64,000 nt of DNA from Paracentrotus lividus (lineage: Eukaryota; Echinodermata; Echinoidea; Camarodonta; Echinidae). Positions 9,913 to 22,000 of this stretch are shown here, piece after piece. Where the stretch lies: the NCBI GenBank assembly GCA_940671915.1, contig CALNVZ010003433.1, forward strand, positions 29,225,840-29,289,839, written 5' to 3'. Position numbers and translations under genes: made by a program. Each line of letters begins with the position of its first letter. The stretch's first letter is position 1. The notes beneath the pieces are model-generated. The model searched no databases. It had not been told where the DNA came from and saw nothing but the letters and a program-made list of their open reading frames with translations.

Positions 9913-12023
9913 TTTCATAACAATGGGGTTCAGTAGTGCGTGACATTGGTAAAGTCGAGAGAGGGTATTATTAAAAGAATAAGCCTGCACTTTCCAGTGA
10001 TATAAACTTCATAATCACACTGTAATATGTTTGAAATTATTGATGATGAACTTGGGTTTTCTTTTTTCCCGATACACTCGTATGGTGTTACAGGGTTATT
10101 ATTATTATTTATTTTTTTTTTTTTTCGCTCGAAGAGGGGTTGTCTCTCGTAAACTCCTTGTTAGAGCGGGATTTACTTTTTCCGCTTGTAATGCTTTTTT
10201 TTTCATGGCTTTACCTATGAAAAGTATGTATAATATTTACATTTTCTTTGCTAAAGGATCGTCTCTGTTTCTTCCGGGTGATATTTTAATGTTCTGCTGC
10301 AAGGGAAGGGGGCAAAACAGATAATAGCCATTAAATAATTATCTTCCCAATATATAACATTAGCATTCGTAATCATTAGAAAATAGCCACAATATTTTTT
10401 TAAAATTGTGTTTTAAAAGCAAACCTGCTGTTAGCAGAGTTGTAATATCACAAAACTTTTGTAATATTTTTTTCTCAGGACTAATAATTTGTTGTGTACG
10501 TGCACTAAAGAAACTTGATGATTTTGTTTTGCTCTTAACAAAATATTTTTATTTTATGCATATTTTATGGCGATGTGGCATCAATTTGCTGTCAAAAATA
10601 CAGATTTTTCTGCATTCTTTTATTTTATTTTTATCTTTTTAATTTTTTACAGTGCATATAATATAACTGCATCATTATTGAAAACATATTTGATTATTAA
10701 TTCTTCTCTCTCTTCTCTCTCCTTCTCGTCTCTTCTTTATTCGCTTCCACTTCAAACTGACGATCTATCTGGCCTATCTATTTCTTACCTTTCTATATGC
10801 TTCCTTTATTTCATCACGTGATGCTTTCTTAGTTATGTTCAGTTGGGCATAATAAGACTTCCCTGGTTTTCTGAAAAGCAACGTTTACAAAGAAAAGAAT
10901 GAATAATAATTAACAGATTAACTTTTCTTGGTGATATTAACACTTTCAATATTGACACCATTGACCACATCATAAACCCTTAATTGGTCTACCTAGCAAC
11001 TAAAATGCACTGAGAGTGTATGAACCATATTCTCAGTAGATTTACTGAGATTCTATGAATATGAGTTTTAATACGGTCTCAGAAAAATTATAATAGTCTT
11101 AAACCTATACGATTGTAGGGCCTATCATAATTGTCAAAGATAATCTCGGTATAGAACTAGAATAAAACTAGCATGATTCATTAAATCGACTTTTAACTTT
11201 TGTTTCTCTTTTTGAGCAACAAGCCAAAGAAAATTATAGGCCTACCTCGATTTTTCTTTCCCTGACGATGTAACAGATGGATCTCCTTTGATGCCATTTT
11301 CGGTCGCACTTCCCGCCTTTTCATTATGTGTAGTCGTGGGTTTGGTTTCTGTTTCATGTTCCATATCGCCTTGGTGTTATTCCTCCAGTATAAGCCTATA
11401 CTACAAAAGTGGTTCCAAGAAGCTCCTTGACGCGTTTGAAGCTCATTGATAATTGAAGAGTACTTTTCTTTTCGCACTTCAATGCTATGGTCATGTAGGG
11501 GCGTCCGATTTAAGTATGTTATATTTAATGTTTACTGGACCATGTGCAGCATTATGTACCATCTTGTAAAATTCGTGACGCCTGATTGCACACGTTAAAA
11601 AAGAAAAACACCATAAAAATTACCCTCAACGGATTAAGATTAATGAAAGTAGCCTATATAGTCCTGCAGAGGCCTATCAAGTATAGGGAGTGGCGGATGT
11701 AGGGGCACTCCAATTGTGCCCCCTCCCCATTGTGTCTGACCCGCCATTGAAGTCTCGATTCTTTAAATTTATCTTTTTCTTTTTTCCCTGACTTATCTTC
11801 TTTCTCTTTTCAGCCGCGGTCCATATATCCTCTTGTATTATTTTATGTTGTAAATACAATCTAATTCTCCTGCATGTGTTATGATAACATCAAATACCCA
11901 AGATCCGTAACAATCTATGAACTTGATCCCCACTTATTTTGTTCTTTGTTAGTTAATATTATGTATTTTCAAATGATATTTTATGTGTATCACTTTCATC
12001 ATTTGCAATGACGCTTTTGTATG

Positions 12024-12024
<1 letters not shown>
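9913..12024. other. No gene recognised
   Basis: AT-rich intergenic or intronic DNA. If the DNAJC5 primary transcript continues to the exon at 7125, this would be intron. A short GGCGGATGTAGGGG repeat word occurs near 11,693. Confidence 0.5.

Positions 12025-12064
<40 letters not shown>
12025..12064. repeat. (TA)n microsatellite
   Basis: About 19 uninterrupted TA units. Confidence 0.95.
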
Positions 12065-12067
<3 letters not shown>

Positions 12068-12259
12068 AGTGAAATAAATGAACCTTGAATTTTAGTTTAC
12101 ACATAGTGACAGTCTGGAATTGAAACCTGAATTTTGAAGGCGGGAAGAGAAAAATTCCCGTCTTTGAATGAATTAAATTTATATTTATTTCCATCCTTTT
12201 CCTATTCCTTTTTCTTCTCTTCATCCTTATTACCCACCGTCTTTTCACATCATCCCTTA

Positions 12260-12808
12260 AAGGGGTACTCTGGCTTGAAATTTATGTGAATGCGATACAA
12301 ACATCAAAATGAGACACTGAAACAAAATCATTGAAATCAAGTGAAAATAGCTAAATCATGGCATCTATAAGTTTGGTGAAAGTTTTGTTCATATTCTCAT
12401 GACTATTCACTGATGATATCATATCTGCACATTTTCCTTTGTATTTTATTATACATTAGAATTTCTATATTAAAAAAAAAGTGGCCATGAAAATAAAAAT
12501 CTTCATCATTGTTAACTTATAGGTTTTACTGTTGATCATATTTTTATATTGCTATTGCTGCAAATTTGAATGATTGTAATTTCATTGATAAAAAAAAAAA
12601 TACAAAGGAAAAAGGTTGAGATAGAGTATTATTAACTTGCTCATTGAATATTCAAAAGAATATGCATACAAATATCACGTCAAAATAATTCAACTCTAAA
12701 AATTTCTTAACTTCATGATTTTGATCCCATTTCAATAATCCATTTCCCCCCTCTCATTTTATACAATTTAATTCAAATTTGTATTACTTTCAGGCCAGAG
12801 TACCCCTT
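12260..12808. mobile_element. 549-bp MITE, TA target
   Basis: AAGGGGTACTCTGGC at the left and its complement at the right, each flanked by TA. The interior is AT-rich without coding capacity. Confidence 0.75.
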
Positions 12809-14150
12809 TAAATAATTCCTGTCGTGAAAGGAATTACGCTACCGGTTCCCAACGGACAATACATAAAAGTAAAAAAGAAAAAGAAAAAAAAAAAGAATGT
12901 ACAGTCTCAAAAACATATTACACTGAAGCCGAATGTATTAATTTCATTGAATATATAATATACTCACATTTTATTGCATAATTGTAATAATAACACTTAT
13001 GATATTGGGTTGTTTTGTGCTTTCACAAGTATTCTCTCTTACAAAATGGCTGATTGATACATCATGAATATGCATGATTGTGACTTGAATTATTATAGTC
13101 TATGTCTACTCTAAAATGAATAATCATATAAACACATGAATATGCAACATTAGATTGTGAATAATGCATTGGATCTTAGTACTTATTTATGAATATCTAT
13201 GAGCCACTTAATCCAAGCTGGAATACAGTGTACAAGAACATAAAAAATCAAGTTGTATGAGGTGTGAGAGCGAGTACCCTCTGCCTGCAGAATCTGTCCA
13301 CATACACAAATTCTCTTGGCGTCTGTTCAGAATTTTTTTATCTCTAGCAAATACTTCCCTTACTGTGGGAAATTAATGGAATTTCAAATAACGAAAAGAT
13401 TTTTTTTTTTACATCCACACCACAGCCAGAAGGATATAACTCCTACATGTAGGTAAAATTCTGTTCATTAACACCCCTCTAGCTCCGAGACATTAGTCAA
13501 ACCAACCCTAAACCGACCATTCTCTTTAATGTTATATTTTGGTTTTGTCTGGTGTTGACTTGAGGTCAATCTGGCCAGTGTGACTGGATTAAGTTAGAGT
13601 ATGAGCTCATTCATTCACATACAATCATGGATTAGAATTGGGTATTTAATTTGAACCCTAATCCTTATCAATAACCAGGTTCTTATCAATTTTAGGATCT
13701 AGGAGCCAGTAGGCCTGTCACAAAGATTTTGTCTTTTCCAATTTTACCATGATTATCAGATTATTATCTGACAAAGGAGACACGTTCAGTCAATTCTGTA
13801 AGTATGAAATTAACAAGAAATCTTGAGAAAAATAAGAAAACTATCTATAAATCAACATACGGTATACAATAAAAATCATGACTACAAGGATACAACCTCT
13901 TTCTTTCTACCACTACAAATCTTGATCCCAACAATTTTCCCATGTCAAACTATTTGACAAGGATCTTTCTTTTCTTCTTCAGAATCTCAAATGCTCTATA
14001 CTCATACATGATAAACTATTGACAATTGATTCAACATAATTGACAGATTACAAGGCATATTTTGATATCAAACTTTAAAACTACTACCCTGATCATATGA
14101 TTACCAACTAATAGCAGAGATTAAAATACTACTATGACATAATAGGCTAC

Positions 14151-14436
14151 CTGTAATTCACAAAAGTGTCCTAAGATAAGCCATAGCTTAAAACTCTGGT
14201 TTAAATATGTGACAAAATCCCTCTAAATTGTCATGTTCCTTACACGTTCACTGAATTCTGGAATCACGCTTTAATGGTTAAGAAATCTTTTGTACTTAAC
14301 AAAGTTTCAGTACCAAAAATTCTGATAAATCGAACATCTACTGTTCGAGATTGTGTCACGTTTTGCTACCTATACTTAAACCACAGATTTACACTAAGGC
14401 TTAACTTAAACTTAGGACACCATTATGAATACGGGC
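14151..14436. mobile_element. MITE with about 55-bp imperfect TIRs
   Basis: GTGTCCTAAGATAAGCC near the left end matches GTGTCCTAAG...TAAGCC read inward from the right. CTGGTTTAA and GTGGTTTAA continue the pairing. Non-coding; lies in the possible DNAJC5 3' region. Confidence 0.65.
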
Positions 14437-15748
14437 CTTTTGTACTTATACGGCCTGTTAAAAAGTTCAGCAACTTAACACATTACAATATTTGTGACAC
14501 ATAAAAAAAGAATACATAATTGTGCTTTGAAGTGACTATGATTTCCAGCAAGTGCAATAGCTCTATATCTCGAGAGAAATTTAAGATCAGCAAAACATAA
14601 CACATCTTGGCTCTGTGACTGAACATTTTAACAACAAAAGTCATATTTTCAGTAACTCTGATTTCCAGGAAATTGATCAGTAGTTGGTTACACTATGCTA
14701 GACCAAAACATCACTCAGAAAGTTTTACTATTGCAATCACCTTAACAACATAAATTCAGCTAGAGACTCTCATGGCAGGACATAATACTAAATTCATATA
14801 TTCTAACCCTACTTCTACTCATGTTTAAATAACAGATGAAATTCATGAATGTATCAACTTGCCACAATGCAAGAAAGAAGTGTGGCCACACAAAACAAGT
14901 AGTACTTATAGGAGAATCAGGATCACCAGTATATTCACATAGAAATCAGGCAAAGAAGGGGACTGGAAGGCGAGATTTTTCCACAATGCTCTTCAGCTTT
15001 TTCAAAAATATAGGAAATTGCTAGTGTTTCCACCCGATTAATCATCAGCTCATATCAATCTTATTGTCCATACAAAGGCAATTACAGTCCCTTTTCTTTT
15101 AATTAGATACCCTTTAATTCAAAATACGGTGTTAATTTCATGTATTTGTTTCCCCTGAATGAATATCCTAACCATACAATAAATCTATCATACAGAATGG
15201 TGCATTATGGGGAAAGAGTGGAACCCAAAGAGCATTGTGGGAAGAAGTCATACCACAACCCCCCTCTTGCAAAGAGAAAATGGTAAGCACTATGATTGGA
15301 AAGTTTAGATCACTACAATAGAGTATATAGTCTCAAAATTCAGACTCTGTTAACCACGCATATTTTTGACAGGCATAATAAGCTGTAGTCCAGACGTCCA
15401 GCAGCCCTGTTCTGCGAAGAGCTCGTAACCATTCCTAATCTAGTGCTTACCAAGAACAATCAAGAATAAAAAGATAAGATACATTTTTTTAACACAAGAG
15501 CAATACATATTAGAGTAAAAACCAAATATACAAAGAGCATCAAATATTGTGTCAAAGTCCATAAGGTTGTCTGCTATCCATACAATTTAAAATAGTACAA
15601 ATACATTTCACATATGAATGATTATGATGTCATCTTCAACAAACGTTGCTATTTGGACCTCAACCAGAACAACAAACCCACTCTAAACTGGTAAGAAAGT
15701 CTGCTGTACGTTAAGAGTAGGTCTTGACTGAGAGAATGCGCCATAACA

Positions 15749-15892
15749 CCAGGGGAGCATTTCATGAAAGAAATATTCACTGATTCTCACTGACAACTGT
15801 TTTAAGCTAGTGAAATCCGTGTATCTGATTGGCCGAAACCTAATTTGTCAGATAAAACGTCTGACAAGTCCTTTCATGAAACGCCCCCCAGG
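15749..15892. mobile_element. 144-bp MITE
   Basis: CCAGGGGAGCATTTCATGAA at the left pairs with CCTGGGGGGCGTTTCATGAA read inward from the right end. TGTCAGA words follow at both sides. Confidence 0.65.
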
Positions 15893-18530
15893 CCTTTCAA
15901 AATCAGGAGTCCAAATACAGCCACCAAGTTAAAAATCTAGACCTCCAGCACATTTCTACGTACCTAAATTTTTCAAACCATAAAAAAAGCTTTTGTAGTG
16001 CACTAACCAATACTAAAAATACATGTCATTTATCAACCAAGAAAAATTACCTCCACAGAAAAATATCTAGATAACAATACGTCCATAACAAAATTAACTA
16101 ATGTACCATTACATGTACAACATCATGAATACTGTAAAAGATGTGTATAATAGCTTCAAAGGGCATTAAATATAATATCGTTTTCTGATAATCCAAAATG
16201 TTGGATTTGCATTAAGACTGATTAGCTCATTTATTGTACATCTACTTTTTTTAGGGGTAAGGGGGTGGAAACTTTGTTAAAGGTGAAGAAAGGAGGGGGA
16301 AAAACAATGGACACCTTGCACACCCCATTATTTTATAACAAAGAAAGTTGATTCTTCTCATTAATCATTTTGAATAGGATGAAAAAGTCTTGATTGGCAA
16401 GGACTACTTGAAATCACTCCACAGACTCGATACAAGCAATATCAATGCTTTTCAATTTTACGGAGAGAAATTAATTATTACGATTGTATTGTGAATACGG
16501 ACAATTGAGACTCAGCTGCTGAGTCGGGTAGAAAATGTTGAGGGGAAAATTTCAGCCAGTTTCTGAAAAACTGTTCACATTAATTGAACTTGAGATTGAT
16601 TTAAATAACAGTCCTTTCCTGATCATTTAATGAACAAAATACAAGACTTTATTCTGGCAAAGCAATTCCCAGAGTATCAATTTTAAACAAACTTGTGCAA
16701 ATCCATGCATTTAGTACAACAGGATTTTGTTACATGATAATCAGCGTGATCCTGAACACCATGTTATAACAAGAATGGACTGTAAAGATGCTTTCTCAAA
16801 ACAACATACATTTAATTGTCTGTCGTCCCTTAGAGCAAAGAGACGTAAGGATCACTCTGGTGCAGCAAACAGGTAAGATAATGATGACGTGTATGAAGAG
16901 ATACAGTAGTGAGTACTTATTGATGTGCAGATCAAGTTAGAAGGCAAATACAGACTGAGGGCATTACATTGATCAGAATGCCCTATAACTCAAAGTCTTA
17001 TCTAGATGCAAGCCAAGGCAACATACATGATATCATCAGAAGATAGCCAGAAAGGAACTTTTGGCATTGTCTGTTCAGTATTTTCAACAGTAGACACTTG
17101 TCCACGGCAGCAATAACAAAATTCATTGCCTTGAATAATTTAACGTGAGAAAATCGACATGAATTCTGTACAGAGAGGAATGTTCACTTTAAGTGAATTA
17201 AGTCCAAATACTCATGTTTAAAGTGAGCATGGATAATACAACCTTTCTTGCAGGTAGAACTCGAGGCAGTTTCCCCAATCCTAAATGTGCAAAACCTACA
17301 TGTATGTATCAACTATTTATTTTAAATGGATGCAATAACACTGAATGATATTCAAATTGCAATTCATTTGAGTCAGCGCATTTTGCCAAAATGAATATAA
17401 ACACATAGGTCAGTCTGGTCTTCCTTAAAAATTAGTCTAAATGGTTGCTTTACCTTTGAGATATCTATGATTTTATACTCAAATTTTCAAACCCATCCCC
17501 AGATGCTTTTGAAAACTGTGTGCTTTTCAACGCAGCTCAATGTACACCACATTTCCTGTCGTGACGTCCCGTGCCTACCGGGCTGCTAGGCTTGCAACAG
17601 AGCAGTACTCCATTAATCATGCGCCGCCAAATTCTTAGCCTCATTTGAAATTTCACTGTGTTAAGATAGTAAATGACTTTCATTTGATCTGAAAATTTCA
17701 TTAGTTTGGTTTTTACAGTCAGAGTTATATAATTTTATTCATTTCAATCTCTTATTTTTGGAAGTTACTTGATCCCTTGAAGGAGATTTCCTTATAGTAC
17801 GGCAATTGGCTTGGTTCCAAGCTATTCATTATAACAGGAGTGGAATGCACACCACAAAGAAAAATTTCTACACTATATTAAAATCCAATCATTTCAAACA
17901 AACAAAAAGAACCTTTGATGGCAGTCTAAAACATGTACAGATTGAAAGATTACTACAATCTTGAATAATATTTCTGGATATCCTCATAAGGAGTCCATTT
18001 AACCACATGATCTATGCATTCAAATAAATTCTTACTACAAAGCTGCCACTGAATCGCTATAAAAGAGCAAGTAAAAAAAAGAATACCTTTGAACCATTTG
18101 GAAAATATTGAATATGGCCAATATAACAGCTAGCTCCATATGTTTCATTAATACATGTAGGTTAGCTGGAACAGATTTATTTAAATACATCTCTCAAACG
18201 GGGATAATTAGATGATCATATTTACTTCGTATCAAATCATAGTCTATGCCTGCAGACAAGACAGTGACTGATATTATGTATTATTAAAGAGGCAAATGTA
18301 TTGGAGGAGTTCCATGATTTTTGGAGTCATAAATAGAAAAGTGAGATATCCTGAGGGGAAGCTTTCAGATTCTAAAATCCTTTTCTGAATTTATTTTCAT
18401 CAGCAATCCTTTACATGGGTTTGACCATAATCACCAGTCACAATATATGATAAATTAAATATATCTGGTGATCATAGACATACACAAAACACAAGCAATA
18501 TCTAGTACAGTTAATATATATAATTGATTA

Positions 18531-18769
18531 AAGGGGAATTCCAAACATGAGAACATTTGGTTTCTATTGAAACAGGAAAACCCAAGAAAATAAAGAAGCA
18601 AAATTTGATCACAAGTCTCTCATTTCATTGCAAACTTCACAAATTCCGTACATCACTGAACTTTTCTGATTGTTAAAAAGGCATCGCTTATCAAACGTAT
18701 GACAAAAATTATTTCTTGTGTTTTGCTGTTTTAAAAAGAATCAATTAACATAAGAGTGGCATTCCCCTT
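18531..18769. mobile_element. 239-bp MITE just after the DNAJC5 stop codon
   Basis: AAGGGGAATTCCA at the left pairs with AAGGGGAATGCCA from the right, flanked by TA. Its nearer end is 48 bp from the DNAJC5 stop, so it is probably transcribed as part of the 3' UTR. Confidence 0.65.
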
Positions 18770-18816
18770 TAATCTCAATAATGGATTAAACAAAAGAGAT
18801 AAAAGCCACAGTTTCG

Positions 18817-19020
18817 TTATCCCTCTGTGTACTTCGTTTTTTCACCCAAATTCAGACCCGTCGTTTCGGTTGGCTCTTTCTCCGGCGATGTCTCAGGTGC
18901 TGGCATTGGGATGGCGATGTTCTGGGCTGGAGCGCCCTCTTCTGTTGGCGATGCTTTCGGTTGGGTCATGATTGGCGTATCCGTTTTGGCATCCTTTTCT
19001 TCGTCTTCTTCGTCTTCATC
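18817..19020 (-). CDS. DNAJC5: DNAJC5 exon 6 (C-terminal tail and stop)
   Basis: 204 bp encoding 67 residues plus stop. It opens with an acidic run ([10 protein letters not shown]), then [12 protein letters not shown], then a Pro/Glu/Thr-rich tail ending in KTKYTEG. Acceptor is tttccag|GAT. A 239-bp MITE lies 48 bp after the stop, so the 3' UTR probably contains it. Confidence 0.92.
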   Translation of the reverse strand, partial: DEDEEDEEKDAKTDTPIMTQPKASPTEEGAPAQNIAIPMPAPETSPEKEPTETTGLNLGEKTKYTEG

Positions 19021-22000
19021 CTGGAAAGCAAAGTTGGAATATGGAATGCAAATGGTGATTAACAGATGGGTAATGGACAAATAGGCAATTGGTAGACGAG
19101 GGGTAATTTCTCAAGCAACCAGTAAAGAAAATATTGATACATTTTGCTGGCTAAGGGTGGAATTTTCTGAATGTACTACTGTAGATTAAAGTGGTTTCTT
19201 ACGCGGGGGTTTTATTTTCGCGAATCGGGATGCGACCACAAATTTAACATCGCGCGAAAATGTTTTGAACAGTGCCGCAAATTTATCCACGCTAGAAAAT
19301 GTTTTGAACTCCATGTGCTCGGGGAGCAGAGTTGTCTATGCAGCGCTATTAATAGCACACACAATGATACAGCGCGATGCGTGGATGACTGGTATGTCTT
19401 TTACTGTCTTTTCATAAATATTATGTCTCATTTTTGAGATAGGAAAAGATGGATTACATATAGTTCTAGTTACTTTTAATTCCAGATTTTGCCGACCGCG
19501 AATTTAACATCGCACGAAAATGTTGGGACCCCCCCCCCCCCAACCAGAAAAATATCTGTACGCGAAAAAAACACTTATTCCGTACTGTATAAGTTAATAT
19601 TTTTGCAATTTTTGACTAGTTTGGGAAATTAGCAAGAGCAAAATTTTGTGATTTTGGTGATGATTTCATTACTATAAATAGCTTTATATTGAATTGGAAA
19701 TTTTCACGATATTAAAACAGACTCGCAAAATTTGCTAAAATAAACTTGAAACCATTGCAAATATAACAACTTATACAGTACTTCTATGTTGCTGAGAAAC
19801 ACTGCCATCCATTGAAGTGTGCTCCAAGGGAACAATTTATGTTCAAAGCAAAAAGTTTTATGTACATGGTTACGATGCATGTCTCTGGCATTGGGCTTCA
19901 TTTCAAAGTACTGTCAGAATATTCCCACAATGCAATGCATACTTAAAGGGACAGTAAATTCAAATGAGAATTAAAATTATAATCTATTATAATAGCTCAT
20001 ATTGCCAACATGATTATAAACATATCGGTCAATCTGGAATCCCTTGATATTTACAAGCCAACTGCTTGCTTTACTATCCAGATATCTATGGTTTCTTATC
20101 CAGAGCAATGCCTTATTGCAAAATTGTGGACTTACGTCTGGAATGACAATCTCAAAGTCTTCATCGTCATCTTCCCCTCGTCTACACCTCCCACAGCATC
20201 CAAAGCAGCATAGACAGCAACAGAAACAGAAACAATAACACGTGCAGAAGAAACAGATCACGCTTGTTATCTGAAAAGAGATGGCAAAATTGTTAGTCTA
20301 ATCTTGCAATGTTCATTTCCTTATGTTTTAATGATGAATTACAAAACTTTAAACAAATAATATCTAAGTTATTTTTCATCCCAATTTGATGAAATTTTCA
20401 GTGTTGCACTTGTTATATTTAACTCAAATCAAATCAAATCAAATTTCAAATCATCTGAATTTCAGCCTGCAGTCCCCCTTTAAACATGCAGTATCGAATT
20501 GTAGTCTAAGCTGGACAATAACAGCAGTGGGGTGTAACACAAAGACTCACGATTGATAAACAGTTATGATTGATATTTTCTTGGTAGCCTCATCATGGAC
20601 AGGGTGCTCCAAAGTTGACGATCTTAAAGGGGAAGTTCACCCTGGAATTTTATTGGTCTTAAAAAATGAAGAAAAATGAAAGAAAAATGTGAGTGAAGGT
20701 TGGGAGAAAATCTACCAAAAAATTACGAAGTTATGAATATTCAAAGTTTTGATTCTGTGACGTCACATGCGAGCAGATCTCCTATGTGTTATGTAGTGTA
20801 AATTCCATAAAATGTCTTTTTTTTCAAAAGAAATTAATTATGTCACCTGTGCGGTCGATATACCATGAAACATAATGTTCATATACATGAATATTTCAAA
20901 TTGACCCATTCCTTTATCAAGAACCATGACAAAAAGAAAAATTTATGGAATTTACATACACAACCAAGGGGAGAGCTGCTCGCACGTGACGTCACACAAT
21001 CAAAACTTTAAATATTCATAACTTCGCTATTTTTGGGTCAATTTTCTTCAAACTTTCACTAATATTTTTCTATTATTTTTCTTCATTTTTAAAGACCAAT
21101 AAAATTCCAGGGTGAACTTCCCCTTTAATCCTAACCCTAGCCCTATCACTACTCTTATTATATCCAAATCCTAAATCCATGACTGTACCTGATTTCCAAA
21201 TGAGGCTACAGAGAAAAAAATCACTCGTAACTTTTTATCAATCGTAACTTTTTGTGTTACAGGGCACAGATATGAAAAAGCGTCTGGCTAGCTGTGAAAT
21301 GTGGCTTCTCAGACAGATGTTGAAAATCAAATGGTCAGATTGATTCTAAAGGCAATGAGGAAGTGTTGAGAAAAACTAATGTTAAACAGAAACTGCTTAG
21401 TAACATAAGAATTTGGGACAACGAATACGTTTAGGGAGGTTTGGAGTATCTGTCACTGACAGGAAACATCAAGGGAAAAGGAGTAGAGGAAGGAGAAGAG
21501 TAACATTTATGGGCAGCATGAAGAAATGGCTTGAAGAAAGAGGAGTAGAAAAAAAGAGGATCACAGCTAATGGAGAAAGCTTTAAACAGAGAGTTGTGGA
21601 AGAACATGATCGCCAAAGTCTACAGATATGGCACCTGAATAGAAAAGCTCCAATATTAATAGATACGGATCATCTGCCACAAAATCAATTGTTTTCCTGT
21701 AATTATACATACCCTGAAGCATTTACTATTGACCAGGAAGTAAAGGTCAACATTGTCCTCTCCTATTTGTTCTGCGATGTAGATTCCAAACGAACCATAT
21801 TCATCATATATCTGCCTTTTCTTCTCATCGTTTAGTACTTTGTGTGCCCTGTTGATCTCCTTGAACTGAAAAAAAGAAGATAAGAAATAAGTGTTATACA
21901 AATCAATGTACGTAGTAATATACACAAGATTTTATACAAAGTGCCTTTTCCTGGATTTCAAAGTACTACATGTGGTCATATTCAAACGTGAGTGACACAA

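Larger units (their letters stand above)
12810..18530. other. Non-coding stretch downstream of DNAJC5, possible 3' UTR
   Basis: Almost 6 kb without a plausible coding frame except the two MITEs listed. On the minus strand it follows the DNAJC5 stop codon, so some of it is likely 3' UTR. Several TTTATT words (AATAAA on the minus strand) are present but none can be singled out. Confidence 0.45.

Noticed and set aside
21413..21835. 140-codon plus-strand frame as a host gene
   Set aside because: Its first part is the basic tail of an RTE reverse transcriptase and its last part runs antisense through DNAJC5 exon 4.
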